Below are positions 1-10,814 of a stretch of 64,000 nucleotides of DNA, in pieces. The stretch spans positions 549,149 to 613,148 of the forward strand of contig NW_022098000.1 of NCBI RefSeq assembly GCF_002288925.2, given 5' to 3'. The position numbers and the translations under genes are program-made. Each line of letters starts with the position of its first letter. The first letter of the stretch is position 1. The stretch comes from Delphinapterus leucas (lineage: Eukaryota > Chordata > Mammalia > Artiodactyla > Monodontidae). The notes beneath the pieces were generated by a model, which ran no database searches, was not told where the DNA came from, and saw only the letters and a program-made list of their open reading frames with translations.

Positions 1-615
1 AAAAAAAAAAAGAGAACAGCTCCTTTTCAAGCCTCTGTTTGCATCATGTACACTAATTCTCCACTAGTCAAAACAAGGGCCCAAAAAAAAAAAAAAGGGC
101 CCAGTGCTAAAGTGGGGACAGGCTAACACCCCCACCGTGGGAAGGCACTGCAGAGTGACATCGCAGAGGGAGTGCATGTAGAGAAGGGGAAGAACAGGGG
201 CCATCGATGTGTCTATCCCACCACATGGTGTGCTCATTGTGCCATCAGGAATGTTTGATGACTCAGCATTTCCTAAAAGACTGCTTCGTTGCTGTCCCCA
301 GGGCTTTCTTCCAAACAGGCATTCTGCAAGTTTTGAAGCTCATGGATAATAACAACTATATCATGACTGCTGCTTGCTTTTTCATGACTGTAATATTCAT
401 CAATTAGAAATGTGGAAATGTGGATATGCATGATAAAAATCAATGAAATATGGTGATACAATACTCCCTAAACAATACTTCATGTGGGAAAATCCTTTTA
501 TTATATAGTACTAAGAAAGTATTTGTCCCCCTTGAAGAACTGTTTTCTGCTTTTTGACCAGAAGAATTATGCCAAATATATTACTGGATACTCAGTTCCA
601 CATTTGGTCCAGTGA
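1..615. other. Unassigned intronic sequence
   Basis: No gene or confident repeat was recognised. The window opens with a short A-run, and there is a second A-run at 83-96 flanked on both sides by GGGCCC. The 66-residue frame at 207-407 has no recognisable domain and is probably chance. Confidence 0.5.
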
Positions 616-619
616 CAGT

Positions 620-800
620 GACACCAATAATAATCTTGGCTCACACACTTGCTCCTTTAGCTTCCTGGTCTTGATTTCTTATTTTTATTAGAAATTATGT
701 TTTAGGACTGTTGTGATGACTAAATTTGGTAACAGACTTCCCAAGCACTTGTAGCAATGCCTGACACATATTAAGTGCTCAGTAAATGTTAGTTATATAT
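620..800 (+). repeat. MIR SINE, 3' half
   Basis: The stretch ending near 800 reads like the 3' part of a mammalian-wide MIR. A GTTGTGATGACTAAAT-like segment is followed by a CTGACACATATTAAGTGCTCAGTAAATG segment (split here over a known MIR signature of low-divergence words). The 5' part is poorly preserved, so the left boundary is approximate. Identification is from memory of the consensus, not alignment. Confidence 0.6.
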
Positions 801-1119
801 CATTTATTACTATTTGTTTTAGTTTATTATTTGCATTCCCTTCATAAACTTTCTCAAATATATTATGAGAAAATAAGTTTAGCAAATATAAAGTTGTTAG
901 AACTGTTTCTAAGAGTAGCACAGATTTAAAATGATGTAGCAACAGATTTAGGACAATATTTACATAAACATAAAGGAAGAAAGTGGTAGGGGATATTCAC
1001 ATAAAATAAGAAAATGGAAAATGACATCTAATAAATGTTTCTTGACTTGAACAAGGAACTGACCTGTCCCCAGATCTTTGGGCTCATATAACATTTCTAT
1101 TCCAAACTCTTCTTTCTGG

Positions 1120-1495
1120 CTTAAACATCCTACTTGACCTCAGCCTTGTTAATGTCCTGACCTCATCTTGTAACACTTCCCTCTTTACCCACTACATTCA
1201 AGGAAAACTTAAGTGTCTCAGACACACCAAGCATGTACCTTCCTTTTGGTCTTTGCTTTAGCTCTTCCTCTACCTGGAATGGTCTGTTCCTGACCCTCAG
1301 GTGCTGACTCCTTCTTATGAGTCAGCCTGGTATCTCACCCTTCAGTGCCAAATCTCAGAGAGGTCTTTCCTAAAGACCTTTCCCCTAAATAGAGCATCCT
1401 TATCACATCACCTGACTTCCATTACCTACATAAGCACTTATCACAACTTGATGTGCTTTCTAGTCCATTTGCTTTCTTGTCTATGCATTTAGTAC
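1120..1495 (+). repeat. LINE2 (L2) 3' region fragment
   Basis: The order of words matches the 3' region of L2: a TTCCTCTACCTGGAATG segment, then a CAGAGAGGTCTTTCC segment, then TAAGCACTTATCACAACTTG. It is an ancient, diverged, non-functional copy. Boundaries are approximate. Confidence 0.6.
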
Positions 1496-1594
1496 AAAAT
1501 GATGTACTAAAATGATGCATTTAGTACAATTTAAAATTGGAGCAAAGCCTATTTATCTATGTTTTTAATAATTTAGTAGTAGTATTATAAAAAT

Positions 1595-1795
1595 TAGTAT
1601 AGTCCTACCACTTACTAGTTGGTGGCCCTGGCTAACTTTCTAAACCTTTCTAAAGCTCAATTTTCACATGTTGTGTAATAGGAACATTTCACACAGGGTT
1701 CTGAGGATTAAACTGGATTATACACACATAGCATAGTCCCTGACACAGAAAAAACAAATGATAGACATTAGTTACTGTTATTATTACAGTATTTA
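1595..1795 (+). repeat. MIR SINE
   Basis: This reads as a diverged MIR in the plus direction. CCACTTACTAGTTGGTGG lies near the left end, a TCTAAAGCTCAATTTTC core is in the middle, and GGTTCTGAGGATTAAA with a CATAGCATAGTCCCTGACACA-like tail is at the right. No TSD was identified. Confidence 0.6.
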
Positions 1796-1984
1796 AGGAA
1801 TAGACTTAAAGATTAATGTAATAAACTTGTTTTGTAAAATATAACATTAATATAGTTTAGATGGAATTAATTTAAACATTACAAATGAAACATTTGATTA
1901 ATAGTAGTGGACTAAAATAGAAAACAGATCTGCATAGATATAGAGATAACCAAAGAAGAATGTTGTAATGATGGGGTGTAGAAA

Positions 1985-2198
1985 CGGGGTTTAGGATGGG
2001 AGGACAGGTTGAAAGCATACCAAGGAGGCAAAAAAGAGAAAAATTTGGGGCCAAAAACTTGTATCTTAAAAATGAATTGTTTTCATTTAAACAGGGTTTA
2101 GGATGGGAGGACAGGTTGAAAGCATACCAAGGAAGCAAAAAAGGGAAAAATTTGGGGCCAAAATATTGTATCTTAAAAATGAATTGTTTTCATTTAAA
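1985..2198. repeat. 107-bp direct tandem duplication (two copies)
   Basis: Two head-to-tail copies of a 107-bp unit occupy about 1985-2091 and 2092-2198. The anchors GGGTTTAGGATGGGAGGAC at 1987 and 2094, and CATTTAAA at 2084 and 2191, are both exactly 107 bp apart. The copies differ at only a few positions (for example AAGGAGGC versus AAGGAAGC), so the duplication is fairly recent relative to the ancient repeats around it. Short open frames across it are by-products. Confidence 0.9.
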
Positions 2199-2530
2199 GA
2201 TATATTGGTTAGTTTTCAACTCAAAGTAGATACTTAAATAATCTGGATAATTCAGGTTAAAACATCAATTTCATAATAGAACTATTTTAAAGAGAAATAA
2301 AAACCATGATCCAAACATTCAGCAATTGAAAGTATTTTTAAAACATATTAGTTTGGTTAGGAAAGAGTTCTAATTTTGATTTTAATTAAAAAGCTATAGC
2401 TCATGTAGTGAATGTTAATAATAGTTTCAATTAATTAAAGCCATAATAGAATCAAGTGTTTATTTTGAGTGAAAATTACTTTTATCACATACATATCTTA
2501 ATTTTAAATTGTCAGTAGGACCATATCTAT
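2199..2530. other. Unassigned AT-rich intronic sequence
   Basis: No gene, RNA or recognisable repeat was seen. The base composition is strongly AT-rich. Confidence 0.5.
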
Positions 2531-2534
2531 ATTT

Positions 2535-2572
2535 ATAGATAGATGATTGATAGATAGATACATACATAGATG
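2535..2572. repeat. (GATA)n-like short microsatellite
   Basis: An imperfect tract of GATA/TAGA and CATA tetramers, interrupted by GATTG. It is short and probably of low variability. Confidence 0.7.
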
Positions 2573-2639
2573 GCAAATTTCAGCAGCTTCATTATCAGCA
2601 TTCCAGATGGTTTACTGCAAAGTGGTTCTTAAGCAGGTG

Positions 2640-2990
2640 GTAGCTACATCACTGGTTCTCTGGAAGGGTCAGTTAGCCCAGTGACAAGCAAGCAGCGAGA
2701 ACAATGCCCAGCTCACTGCAGGACTTTCCTGGTGAAACTGCCACTGCTGTCCACCACCCAGCCCTGACCACACTAACAAGGGATCGCCAGAGCCCTTCCA
2801 CAGCCAACCCCCAGGTCAGAGCCCTCACCCCACCCCTGCAGGACATCCACCTCCTGCCCACAGCTGCCCCCACGCCAAGCTCCAGGGTGGATCTGACTGG
2901 AGGAACTGAGCTCGCTGCTGCAAGGGAGTCTGTGAGAGACTGGTTGGCTTTTCAGCCTCCAGACAGAAGGGGCTTGAAAAGGGTGTAGAG
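2640..2990. other. GC-rich block of unknown origin
   Basis: This segment is clearly richer in G and C than its AT-rich surroundings. It has 94- and 98-codon-scale open frames on both strands, which is expected when a GC-rich stretch lacks stop codons. The plus-strand 94-residue frame (2704-2988) is rich in Pro, Thr and Ala with no domain I recognise. It could be an old transposon or a retrocopy fragment. I do not call it a gene. Confidence 0.4.
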
Positions 2991-3334
2991 TGAGTCAACA
3001 TGCCGCCTGTCATATTTTGACAATCCGTGTCTTAAAACAATATTTTAACATTAACAACAAGAAGCCAAACTCCTGTTAGCCTATACTTAACACTTACAAA
3101 ACACCTGAGGCTCCTCCAGTAAAATCTGTCTTTCTCTTTCCTCACCAAAATATTTCTGAGATTCAAGAGACACATTACATTTCTAACCAATGTTCGAAGT
3201 TCAAAGTCACCACCAAAGGAGCTGCTTGGAATCATTTTTACCCTGTCTCTGATGACAGGGGCCTCGTGTGTTGCCCCAGCTACTTCAAATGTCCAAACTT
3301 CTGATTCTAACAAAGACAATGATGACACGAATTT

Positions 3335-3590
3335 TATTATGAACTGACTCTCAGATAGACGTTGTTCTATGCACTGTTACAAATGTTATCTTGTCTACAC
3401 CCTACAGTAACTCAGTGTGGTTGGCAGTCTCTGCTGGCAGTGCTCTGTTTATCGCCAGACACCTTCCCATGGTATCACCAAGCTGGAACTGCCCCTATTT
3501 GCATGAGCACAAAATACTAAAGATGCCACCAAATCTCACTGATGCAGCAAGTGGCAGTGTAAGGTTTCAAAACCAGGAGCAGCCCAGGGA
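3335..3590 (-). repeat. MIR-like SINE, diverged
   Basis: A GTTGTTCTATGCACTGTTACAAATG segment resembles the reverse complement of the MIR 3' core, and CAGCAAGTGGCAGTG further right resembles the AAGTGGCAGAGC core in inverse orientation. The copy is badly diverged and the interior is not readable as MIR throughout. Confidence 0.4.
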
Positions 3591-3699
3591 GACAGCACGT
3601 CCCATGAGAAGGAATAAAGGACTCCATGGCTGGCCTACTGCCCAGGTTACAGAGCTGTCATGTGGGCCCAGAGCCGCACTACAGAGTTTCGATTGAAAG

Positions 3700-4950
3700 A
3701 TCTGGAAAAATAAGTGGATTGTTGCAGTGAGATATAAATGAAACTGATGATTAATACTTTAAAGAAAATACTGTTAAAACATGGGATTAAATGCATGGTG
3801 TGTGTACTAATTCCAAATGTACTTTAATAAAATAAGTATTACTTATATTTCCATATAATTCTTAGGTGATATCTCCACTCTCAATGAGTTCTATACAGCT
3901 TTTTTCCCCAGTTTTCAATATATTCATTTCCAGTATGTTTAATAAGGATCAATTATACTTAATTTCTTCCTTATAGCTTCTCATAAATAAAGTATAAATG
4001 TACTAGAAGATCTTGCTTCATGTCCTTGTAGGGATAGAAGGGGGTGTTCTTTCTGGCTAGGCTTTTTTATTCAATCTTTTAATTGGGGTTTTAATTTTAT
4101 CAAGAGAAGCCTACAGCTTGTCAAAATGCAAGCTCCAAATTGTTCTGTGAATAACTATATGACAGTTAAGTTTCCTGGATGTCTAGACTGTTTCCTTTTG
4201 AACATTTATAATATTATTGGCTAGAGAGAGTATGAGTGACAGAATAGAAGGGAAAAAAGATAATTTAATTCATATAGTAATTGAAAGATCTAAAATTGTA
4301 ATTTATGTAACATGAAATCTAACTAATTTTACTAGCATAACAAAGGTGAGCTGAATAATCCCTTATTCTTAACTGATATTCAGTACTTAATTTGGATTCT
4401 AAAATTACTTCTTTCCTGAATGGAAAAATCTTAGATTTTACTTCTGTCTAGTCATACAATACATGAAATATTTTCATTTGAATGTAACTATTTTTGGTAG
4501 CTGGTCATAAAACTGTCATACGTTTAATGAATTATATAAATCACATGGTACAAGAAAATAATGAGAATCTGGTTTCATTTAGGAAGATTCTTAATAATAC
4601 ACAAAGATGTATCTGCAAATCTACTCTCCTTTAGTCTCCCAATCTCGGTTTTCTTACTGTGAATTTCTGTTTTGGCAGAACACACCTAGAATGTACTCCA
4701 CGAAGGCTAGAAATGTTTATGACGACACATCATCATAGCCATGAGATGCACCAGGGTTGACTATGCTGGACACAGACTCAGCAAGGGCACAATTAAGTGA
4801 TTCTTTTCCGTTTTCTGAATAATTGAATAATTATTATATAACTAGTTCAATGATATTTAAAGCTGCTAAAATTATAGATTAATACACACATGGAATGCCT
4901 ATGAGAACATTACAGAGTTAGAAAATTGTACTGTTTATGCAATTGGATGA
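3700..4950. other. Unassigned intronic sequence
   Basis: Mostly AT-rich sequence without a gene. A weak L2-like phrase (CTAGAATGTACTCCACGAAGG, about 4687-4707) is the only hint of a repeat and is not enough for a call. Confidence 0.5.
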
Positions 4951-4954
4951 ATAC

Positions 4955-5055
4955 AAAGTCACTGAGGCCTAGTGGGTTAAAAAATATTTTTAAAGTCACA
5001 CAACTTGAAATCTCTAGAGTTCACCTAGAACCCACATCTTGGTCCACTTAGCTTT
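4955..5055 (-). repeat. MIR fragment
   Basis: CTGAGGCCTAGTGGGTTAA, then AAGTCACACAACTTG, then CACCTAGAACCCACATCTTGG follow the order of a reverse-complement MIR (the GAGGCACAGAGAGGTTAA, GGTCACACAGC and GAACCCAGGTCTG words). Diverged. Confidence 0.5.
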
Positions 5056-5541
5056 GCAAGATGTAAAGAAAAAGTGGTGCAGGCTTGGGCATGTGGATTA
5101 TGTTGGTTGCAGTGTTTTCACACCCTGCCCCACTTTACTTTAACCAGCCCTACGTAGTCCATATTCTTCTGGTAAAAACATCTTATGAAAATCAGGATAG
5201 TTCATAATCAGTCTTTCATCCAAAGGTCCTGTGATCTCCCTTCTAATGCAGTGACAATTTCCAGAGCTGCAGACAAAACCTAGAAAGCTTTGTGTCCCCA
5301 CTCACCTGCCACACCTCCAGCTTCATGGTCAGGTACTGAGACACACACAAAGGAGCCCACACAGATGGCAAAAACATCAGTTCCATCTAGTTTTAAAATG
5401 CTTGAAAACATAGGGAAAGCCTTTATATTTTTCAACCCTCCTGATGGCAGCCAGAACTATTATCCATAGGTCAGAAAATTAGATGGATTTCATGTCATTT
5501 CTGAGTTTCTCTTAAGGCAAGTACAATTAGCATTCCCTCTT

Positions 5542-5749
5542 TTTCTAAATTTTTATTTTATATTGGATTCAGTTATACATATACATGTATCTATTCTTTT
5601 TCAAATTCTTTTCCCAGTTAGGTTATTACAGAGTATTGAGCAGAGTTCCCTGTGCTATACAGTGGGTGCTTGTCGGTTATCTATTTTAAATATAGCAGTG
5701 GGTACATGTTAATCCCAAACTCCCAATCTGTCCCTCCCCCCTCCGCCTA
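5542..5749 (-). mobile_element. L1 3'-end fragment, 5'-truncated
   Basis: This is the 3' untranslated end of a cetartiodactyl-type L1 in reverse. Diagnostic words are TTATTTTATATTGG near the left and GAGTTCCCTGTGCTATACAG, which recurs in the L1 at 61574-62527. CCCTCTT at 5535-5541 and 5750-5756 may be the TSD. Only about 200 bp were inserted, so no coding sequence is present. Confidence 0.75.
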
Positions 5750-5759
5750 CCCTCTTGAA

Positions 5760-6812
5760 TCACACAGGCTAAACTGTGTTAGGCTTTCTCTCTTGCTCTG
5801 ATGATTTCAATGATTTCATTCCTGTGGCAGCAAAGGTTGACAGTGCCATTTATGCTTAGTCATTAGCCGAGGTCCCCCAAGGCGGTCATCCCTCAATCAG
5901 GTTTAGACTTTCAATTATGTCTGTAAGTCAATCATTAATATAAATAGCCAGACCCAGAGAGGAAGAACAAAAATAGTGACAACTCAAGAGTCTTTCTCAA
6001 AAAGGATCTTTTCTTTCCCCCTTCCCTCCCTCCCCCCCAGATATTTTAGTTTCCAGTGGTTCTACTGGCTTATATTGAGGAATTTCAACTTACAACCCAA
6101 GGGTATATTTAATGGTAGAATGAAGTAGAGGTGATCAAATTCAACCATTTTTAAGCATTTCATCACATTAATAATTTCTGGAAATAATTTGGGAGGCTCA
6201 GTTATTTGTATCCATGTGCTGCTGTAGAAAATTTACTCCTGGTCATACTAGCAGAAATATAAGAGCATTGAACATATTGTTGCCTACATACTAAGGGTTT
6301 AGAAAATACTTTGGCTTTGGCAAAGGCCCAATAAACTACCTGGGTGAGAAGAAGATATATATTTACATATAATTATATATATAGAATGTTCACACTATAA
6401 CATATATATTATACCTAACAGGGAATGTCTGATCAAGAGCAACATTTAAAGTACTTAAGGGCCAGTAGAGCATGGGTAATGAGCAATCAGTGATGTGTCC
6501 TCACCAAATGCTCCTGGAAACTGAGTAATCCAGACACTCTGGCCATAAACGGTGGCCAGAAGTGTGTTCTCAGTGAATGTCAGCCTTGGTCTAAGGCAGT
6601 GTCTCTGACTCCAACACTATATGAATTCAGAGTAGAACCTTCCTTTCTCTTACTCAAATTTTACTACTTGAAAGAATTTGCTGCAGTAAGAAATATTCAA
6701 CAAATCACAACAAAACAATCACGTGAAAACAACTGTATATTGCTGGAACCAATTTACCTGTTTTTTTCTATAAAATAATTTTCATTCTCTAATCTCATCT
6801 CACTTTCTAACA
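5760..6812. other. Unassigned intronic sequence
   Basis: No gene seen. There is a C-rich run near 6018-6039 and a TA-rich patch near 6355-6410. No confident repeat family was recognised. Confidence 0.5.
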
Positions 6813-6813
6813 C

Positions 6814-6815
<2 letters not shown>

Positions 6816-6855
<40 letters not shown>

Positions 6856-6858
6856 AGG

Positions 6859-6894
<36 letters not shown>

Positions 6895-7083
6895 GGTATG
6901 CGGGCCTCTCACTGTTGTGGCCTCTCCGGTTACAGAGCACAGGCTCCAGACGCACAGGCTCAGCGGCCATGGCTCATGGGCCTATCCGCTCCATGGCATG
7001 TGGGATCTTCCCAGACCGGGACACGAACCCGCGTCCCCTGCATTGGCAGGCGGGCTCTCAACCACTGTGCCACCAGGGAAGCC
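6816..7083 (-). mobile_element. CHR-type tRNA-derived SINE with very long tail
   Basis: A reverse-strand cetacean CHR SINE: the body is about 6893-7083, ending in AGGGAAGCCC, the complement of the canonical GGGCTTCCCT start. The tail appears as poly-T over about 6817-6892, interrupted once by GAGGTC at 6855-6860. CTGATTT at 6813-6819 and 7084-7090 is the probable TSD. Open frames with translated words such as HCCGLS are SINE artefacts. The length of the T-run is where assembly errors are likely. Confidence 0.93.
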
Positions 7084-7090
7084 CTGATTT

Positions 7091-7794
7091 CTTTTTTTTA
7101 AGGTACAGCAAATGAACCAAACTAGCACACAAAAGCAAAGCCTTTCCCTAATCTTGCAGTTGATGGACCACACCTAGAAGTTCTGCCCAAAGTCACATGA
7201 CAGTGGTGATTGTCAGCAGCACCTTGAAAACTTACAGGAGGATACAAACTGCTCTAGACAGAAACTGATTACATAACAAAGAAGAATGATCCCCCAAGAC
7301 TTGTCACCAAAACATGACACAGTCTATAACAAGTATTATAAAGTTTTAACTATGAGCACAACATTTCATAGTGGAAATGTAAATCTGAAATGGAATTTTA
7401 AAATCTTCTTCCACAATCCTCAGAATTCAAACAAGACTGTTATATGAGGGGAAAAAAAACTACCCATTTATTGTCTGGGAACTACCTCTTAAAAAACTCT
7501 GAAATAGAAACTAATGAGAGGAAATGTCATAGAAAAATGTTATATTCTGATAAGTGGTATCTCTATTTAGCAACATGAGTGGCACAAACTGAAAAATCAC
7601 TATCAAATGGGATTTTTTTTTTTTTTTACCAGAAGGAAAATCCGTAAAAATCAGTATTCAAATCTGCTTTGTATAGATTATAACATTTTTTTCTTCTACA
7701 AAGTAATAAGTGGAAAAATAGCAAACACTGCCTAAGTGTTAGAAGGTTCAGAACATTAACTTGATTTGAGTTATATAATTATATAGGGCAAAAT
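7091..7794. other. Unassigned intronic sequence
   Basis: AT-rich with a 17-bp-scale T-run at about 7613-7627. No gene or repeat family recognised. Confidence 0.5.
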
Positions 7795-7801
7795 CATAGC
7801 T

Positions 7802-8010
7802 TTTTTTGTGTGTGTGTGTGGTACGCGGGCCTCTCACTGCTGCGGCCTCTCCCATTGTGGAGCACAGGCTCCGGACGTGCAGGCCCAGTGGACATGGCCC
7901 ACGGGCCCAGCCGCCCCACGGCATGTGGGATCCTCCCGGACCAGGGCACGAGCCCGTGTCCCCTGCATCGGCAGGCGGACTCTCAACCACTGCGCCACCA
8001 GGGAAGCCCC
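7802..8010 (-). mobile_element. CHR-type tRNA-derived SINE
   Basis: A full-length short-form CHR SINE in reverse, from a T/TG-rich tail at about 7802-7820 to GGGAAGCCCC at 8010. CATAGCT flanks it at 7795-7801 and 8010-8016, a short TSD. The body keeps the tRNA-like A and B box region at the right-hand side (the complement strand start). The tail has become TGTGTG-rich. No coding function. Confidence 0.95.
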
Positions 8011-8016
8011 ATAGCT

Positions 8017-8424
8017 ACTTTTAATACATCAATTTACTTCTTACAAATATGATATTAAAACTTCTCTACTGCAAGTTATGAAAAGGCATGATTTTATTCT
8101 AGTACTTATTAATCCTAAAAATGAATCTATATAAGTCTAGTGCTCAGTTCCACTAGAAACATCATGGTTACAACAACTGAAAATAAATACCACTATAAAT
8201 CAGCATCTTCAATAACTATAATGTTATATATATTAAAATGGATTATTTGTTACTGTCTATTTAATATAAATTAGCTCTTTGTGTCTTCATCCTTAAAGTT
8301 CAGTAGTGTCAGAGATAAAAATTTTTGTCGATTGCTGGAAGGAACTTAAATATAGTTGATATTTAAAAAATAATATATATGTGGTCCAAAAATTATAACT
8401 CAGTAGCCTAATATTTTACAGATC
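8017..8424. other. Unassigned intronic sequence
   Basis: AT-rich, no recognisable gene or repeat. Confidence 0.5.
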
Positions 8425-9320
8425 ACTTTTGGAACATTGACGTCTTAACAATATTGAGTTTTTTTACCCACAGACACTGTATAATTTTTGATTTATTTAT
8501 GTTTTCCTTAATTTCTCTGAGCAATGTAATTTTCAATATACAGCTCCTTCAAGATTTTACTCAGATTTAGTCCAAAGTATTTTTAATTTATGATACTATT
8601 ATAAAAAATATGGTTTCCTAAGTTAAATATCTGAATTGGTTTTTGCAAGAATATAGAAAATGACTTATGTATATTGTGTATCTTGGAATCTTGCTAACTT
8701 ATTAGTTTTAGTTGATTTTTTAAAAAAAATATTCCAATAGATTTTCTCAAAGCCAATCATGTTGTCCTTGAACAAAGACAGTTTACTTCTTCCTTTCCAA
8801 TCTGAATGCCTTTAATTCAATAGGCTTGACCTACTGCATTGTCCAGAACCTCCTACACAATGTTGAATAGAAGTGGTGAGAGCAGACATCCTATCTTGTT
8901 CCTAACTTGGTCGAAAGTATTCAGTCTTTCAGGATTAAGTATAATGTTAACTCCAGTTTTTAGATAGAAGTCTTTCATAAGTTTGAGAATGTTTGCTTCT
9001 ATTCCAACTTTTAGTAGGAATAGAAGTATTTTTAGAAAGAATGAGTGTTGGATTTTGTCAATGCTTTTTATGGATCTATTGAGATTATCGTATGTATGTG
9101 TCCTATTAATGTCTTTTTCTGGTTTTAGTATCAGGGTAATGCTGGCCTTATAGCATGGATAGGGAAATATTCCTTTATCTTCAATATTCTGACAGATTTA
9201 GTGTAGAATTGATATTACATTTTTTTCTTATTTGATTAGTAGAATTCACCAGTGAAGCTATTTGGGCATAGAGTTTTGGGGAAAAGGTTTTTAGTAAAAA
9301 GTAAAATTCCTTAGTTGATA
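8425..9320 (-). mobile_element. Old L1 ORF2 fragment (reverse transcriptase region)
   Basis: Reverse-complement L1 ORF2. Readable words are GTGGTGAGAGCAGACATCC, AACTCCAGTTTTTAGATAG-like text and GTCAATGCTTTTTATGGATC, which are the antisense of the RT domain. Many indels and stops are present. In L1 coordinates this piece lies directly 5' of the RT-end piece found at 9326-10806, although it sits on its 3' side here, so the local order is not that of a single simple insertion. Confidence 0.8.
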
Positions 9321-9325
9321 AAGGG

Positions 9326-10806
9326 CTATCAGGCTATCTAACATTTTTATTGCATTATAAACAACATACAATAATATATTAGTTCCGGGTGTACAACATA
9401 GTGAATTGATATTTTTATACATTATGAAATGATCACCACAATAAGACCAGTTACCATACATCACCATACAAAGTTGTTATATTATTGACCATATTCCCTC
9501 TATGTACATTACATCCCTTTGACATTTATTTTGTTGATGGAAGATTGTACCTATTAATTCCTATCAACTATTTTATTCATTCCCCCACCCCCTCCACTCT
9601 GAAAACTTCCAGTTTGTTCTCTGTATCTATGAATCTGTTTCTCTTGTTTCAAGTGTTCACTTGTTTAGTTCTTTAGATCCCACATATAAGTGAAATCATA
9701 TGGTTTTTGTTTTTCTCTGTCTGACTTATTTCACTTAGCATAATGCCCTCAAGGGTTATCCATGTTGTAAATGGGAGGATTTCCTTCTTTTTTTGTGGCT
9801 GAATAATATTCATGTATACATATATATGTTATATATGTATATATATTGCATTTTCTTTATCCATTCATCCACCCATAGACACTTAATGTTGTTTCCAAAT
9901 CTTGGATATTGTAAATAATTTGGCAATGAACATGGAAGTGCAAATATCACTTAGAGATACAGATTTTCTCTCCTTTGGATACACACCCGGAATTTGAATT
10001 GCTGGATCATATGGTAGTTCTGTTTTTAATTTTTTGAGAAAACTCCATACTGTTTTCCATAGTGGCTGAATCAATTTACAATCCCAACAAGAGTTCACGA
10101 GGGAGGATTCCCTTTTCTCCACATCCTCACCAACACTTGTCCTTTCGTGTCTTTTTGATAACAGCCATCCCAACAGGTGTGAAGTTGTATCTCACTGTGG
10201 TTTTGATTTACATTTCCCTGATGATTAGTAATGTTGAACATCTTTTTATGTGCCTGTTGGCCAGCTGGATATCTTCTTTGGAAAAACGTCTATTCATGTC
10301 TTCTGCCCATTTTGATATGGAGTTATATGAGATTTTTATATATTTTGGACATCAACACCTTATTGGATATATTGTTTGCAAATACCTTCTCAGGTTCAAT
10401 AGGTTGCCTTTTCATTTTGCGTTTATTTTTGCACACAATGTGAGAAAATGTTCTACTTTCATTCTTTTACATGTAGCTGTCCAGTTTTTCCAGCACCACT
10501 CATTGAAGAGACCTGTCTTTTCTCTACTGTATATTCTTGCCTCCTTTGTTGTAGACTAATGGGCCATAAGTGTGTGAGTTTATTTCTGGGCTCTCTATTC
10601 TGTTTCATTTATCTGTATGTCTGTTTTTGTGCCAGTACCATGCTGTTTTGATTACTGTAGGTTTGTAGCATAGTCTGAAGCCAGAAAGCATGATACATCC
10701 AGCTTTGCTCTTTTTTCTCAAGATTGTTTTGGCAATTTGGGTTCTATTGTGGTTCCATATAAATTTTAGGATTATTTGTTCTAGATCTGTGAAAAATGTC
10801 ATAGGT
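9326..10806 (-). mobile_element. L1 (L1M/L1MA-like) 3' half, ORF2 end plus 3'UTR
   Basis: Reverse-strand L1 from the 3'UTR at the left (ATTGCATTATAAACAACATAC and TTCCGGGTGTACAACATAG), through the ORF2 C-terminal coding region (TGGATCATATGGTAGTTCTG at about 10003, GTAATGTTGAACATC), to a GTGAAAAATGTCATAGG break at 10806. The 165-residue open frame at 10062-10559 runs antisense to ORF2 and is not a gene. It probably inserted into, or rearranged with, the older L1 on either side. Confidence 0.85.
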
Positions 10807-10814
10807 AAAGTCTT

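Noticed and set aside
2704..2988. 94-residue Pro/Thr-rich frame as a coding exon or CpG-island gene
   Set aside because: Open frames on both strands are expected in a GC-rich block; no domain and no CpG clustering strong enough for a promoter.
7990..8010. tRNA-like A/B box sequences in the SINEs
   Set aside because: They belong to tRNA-derived SINE heads, not functional tRNA genes; no intact cloverleaf flanked by a Pol III terminator was seen.
10062..10559. 165-residue plus-strand open frame
   Set aside because: It runs antisense through the ORF2 terminus of a minus-strand L1 and has no domain.
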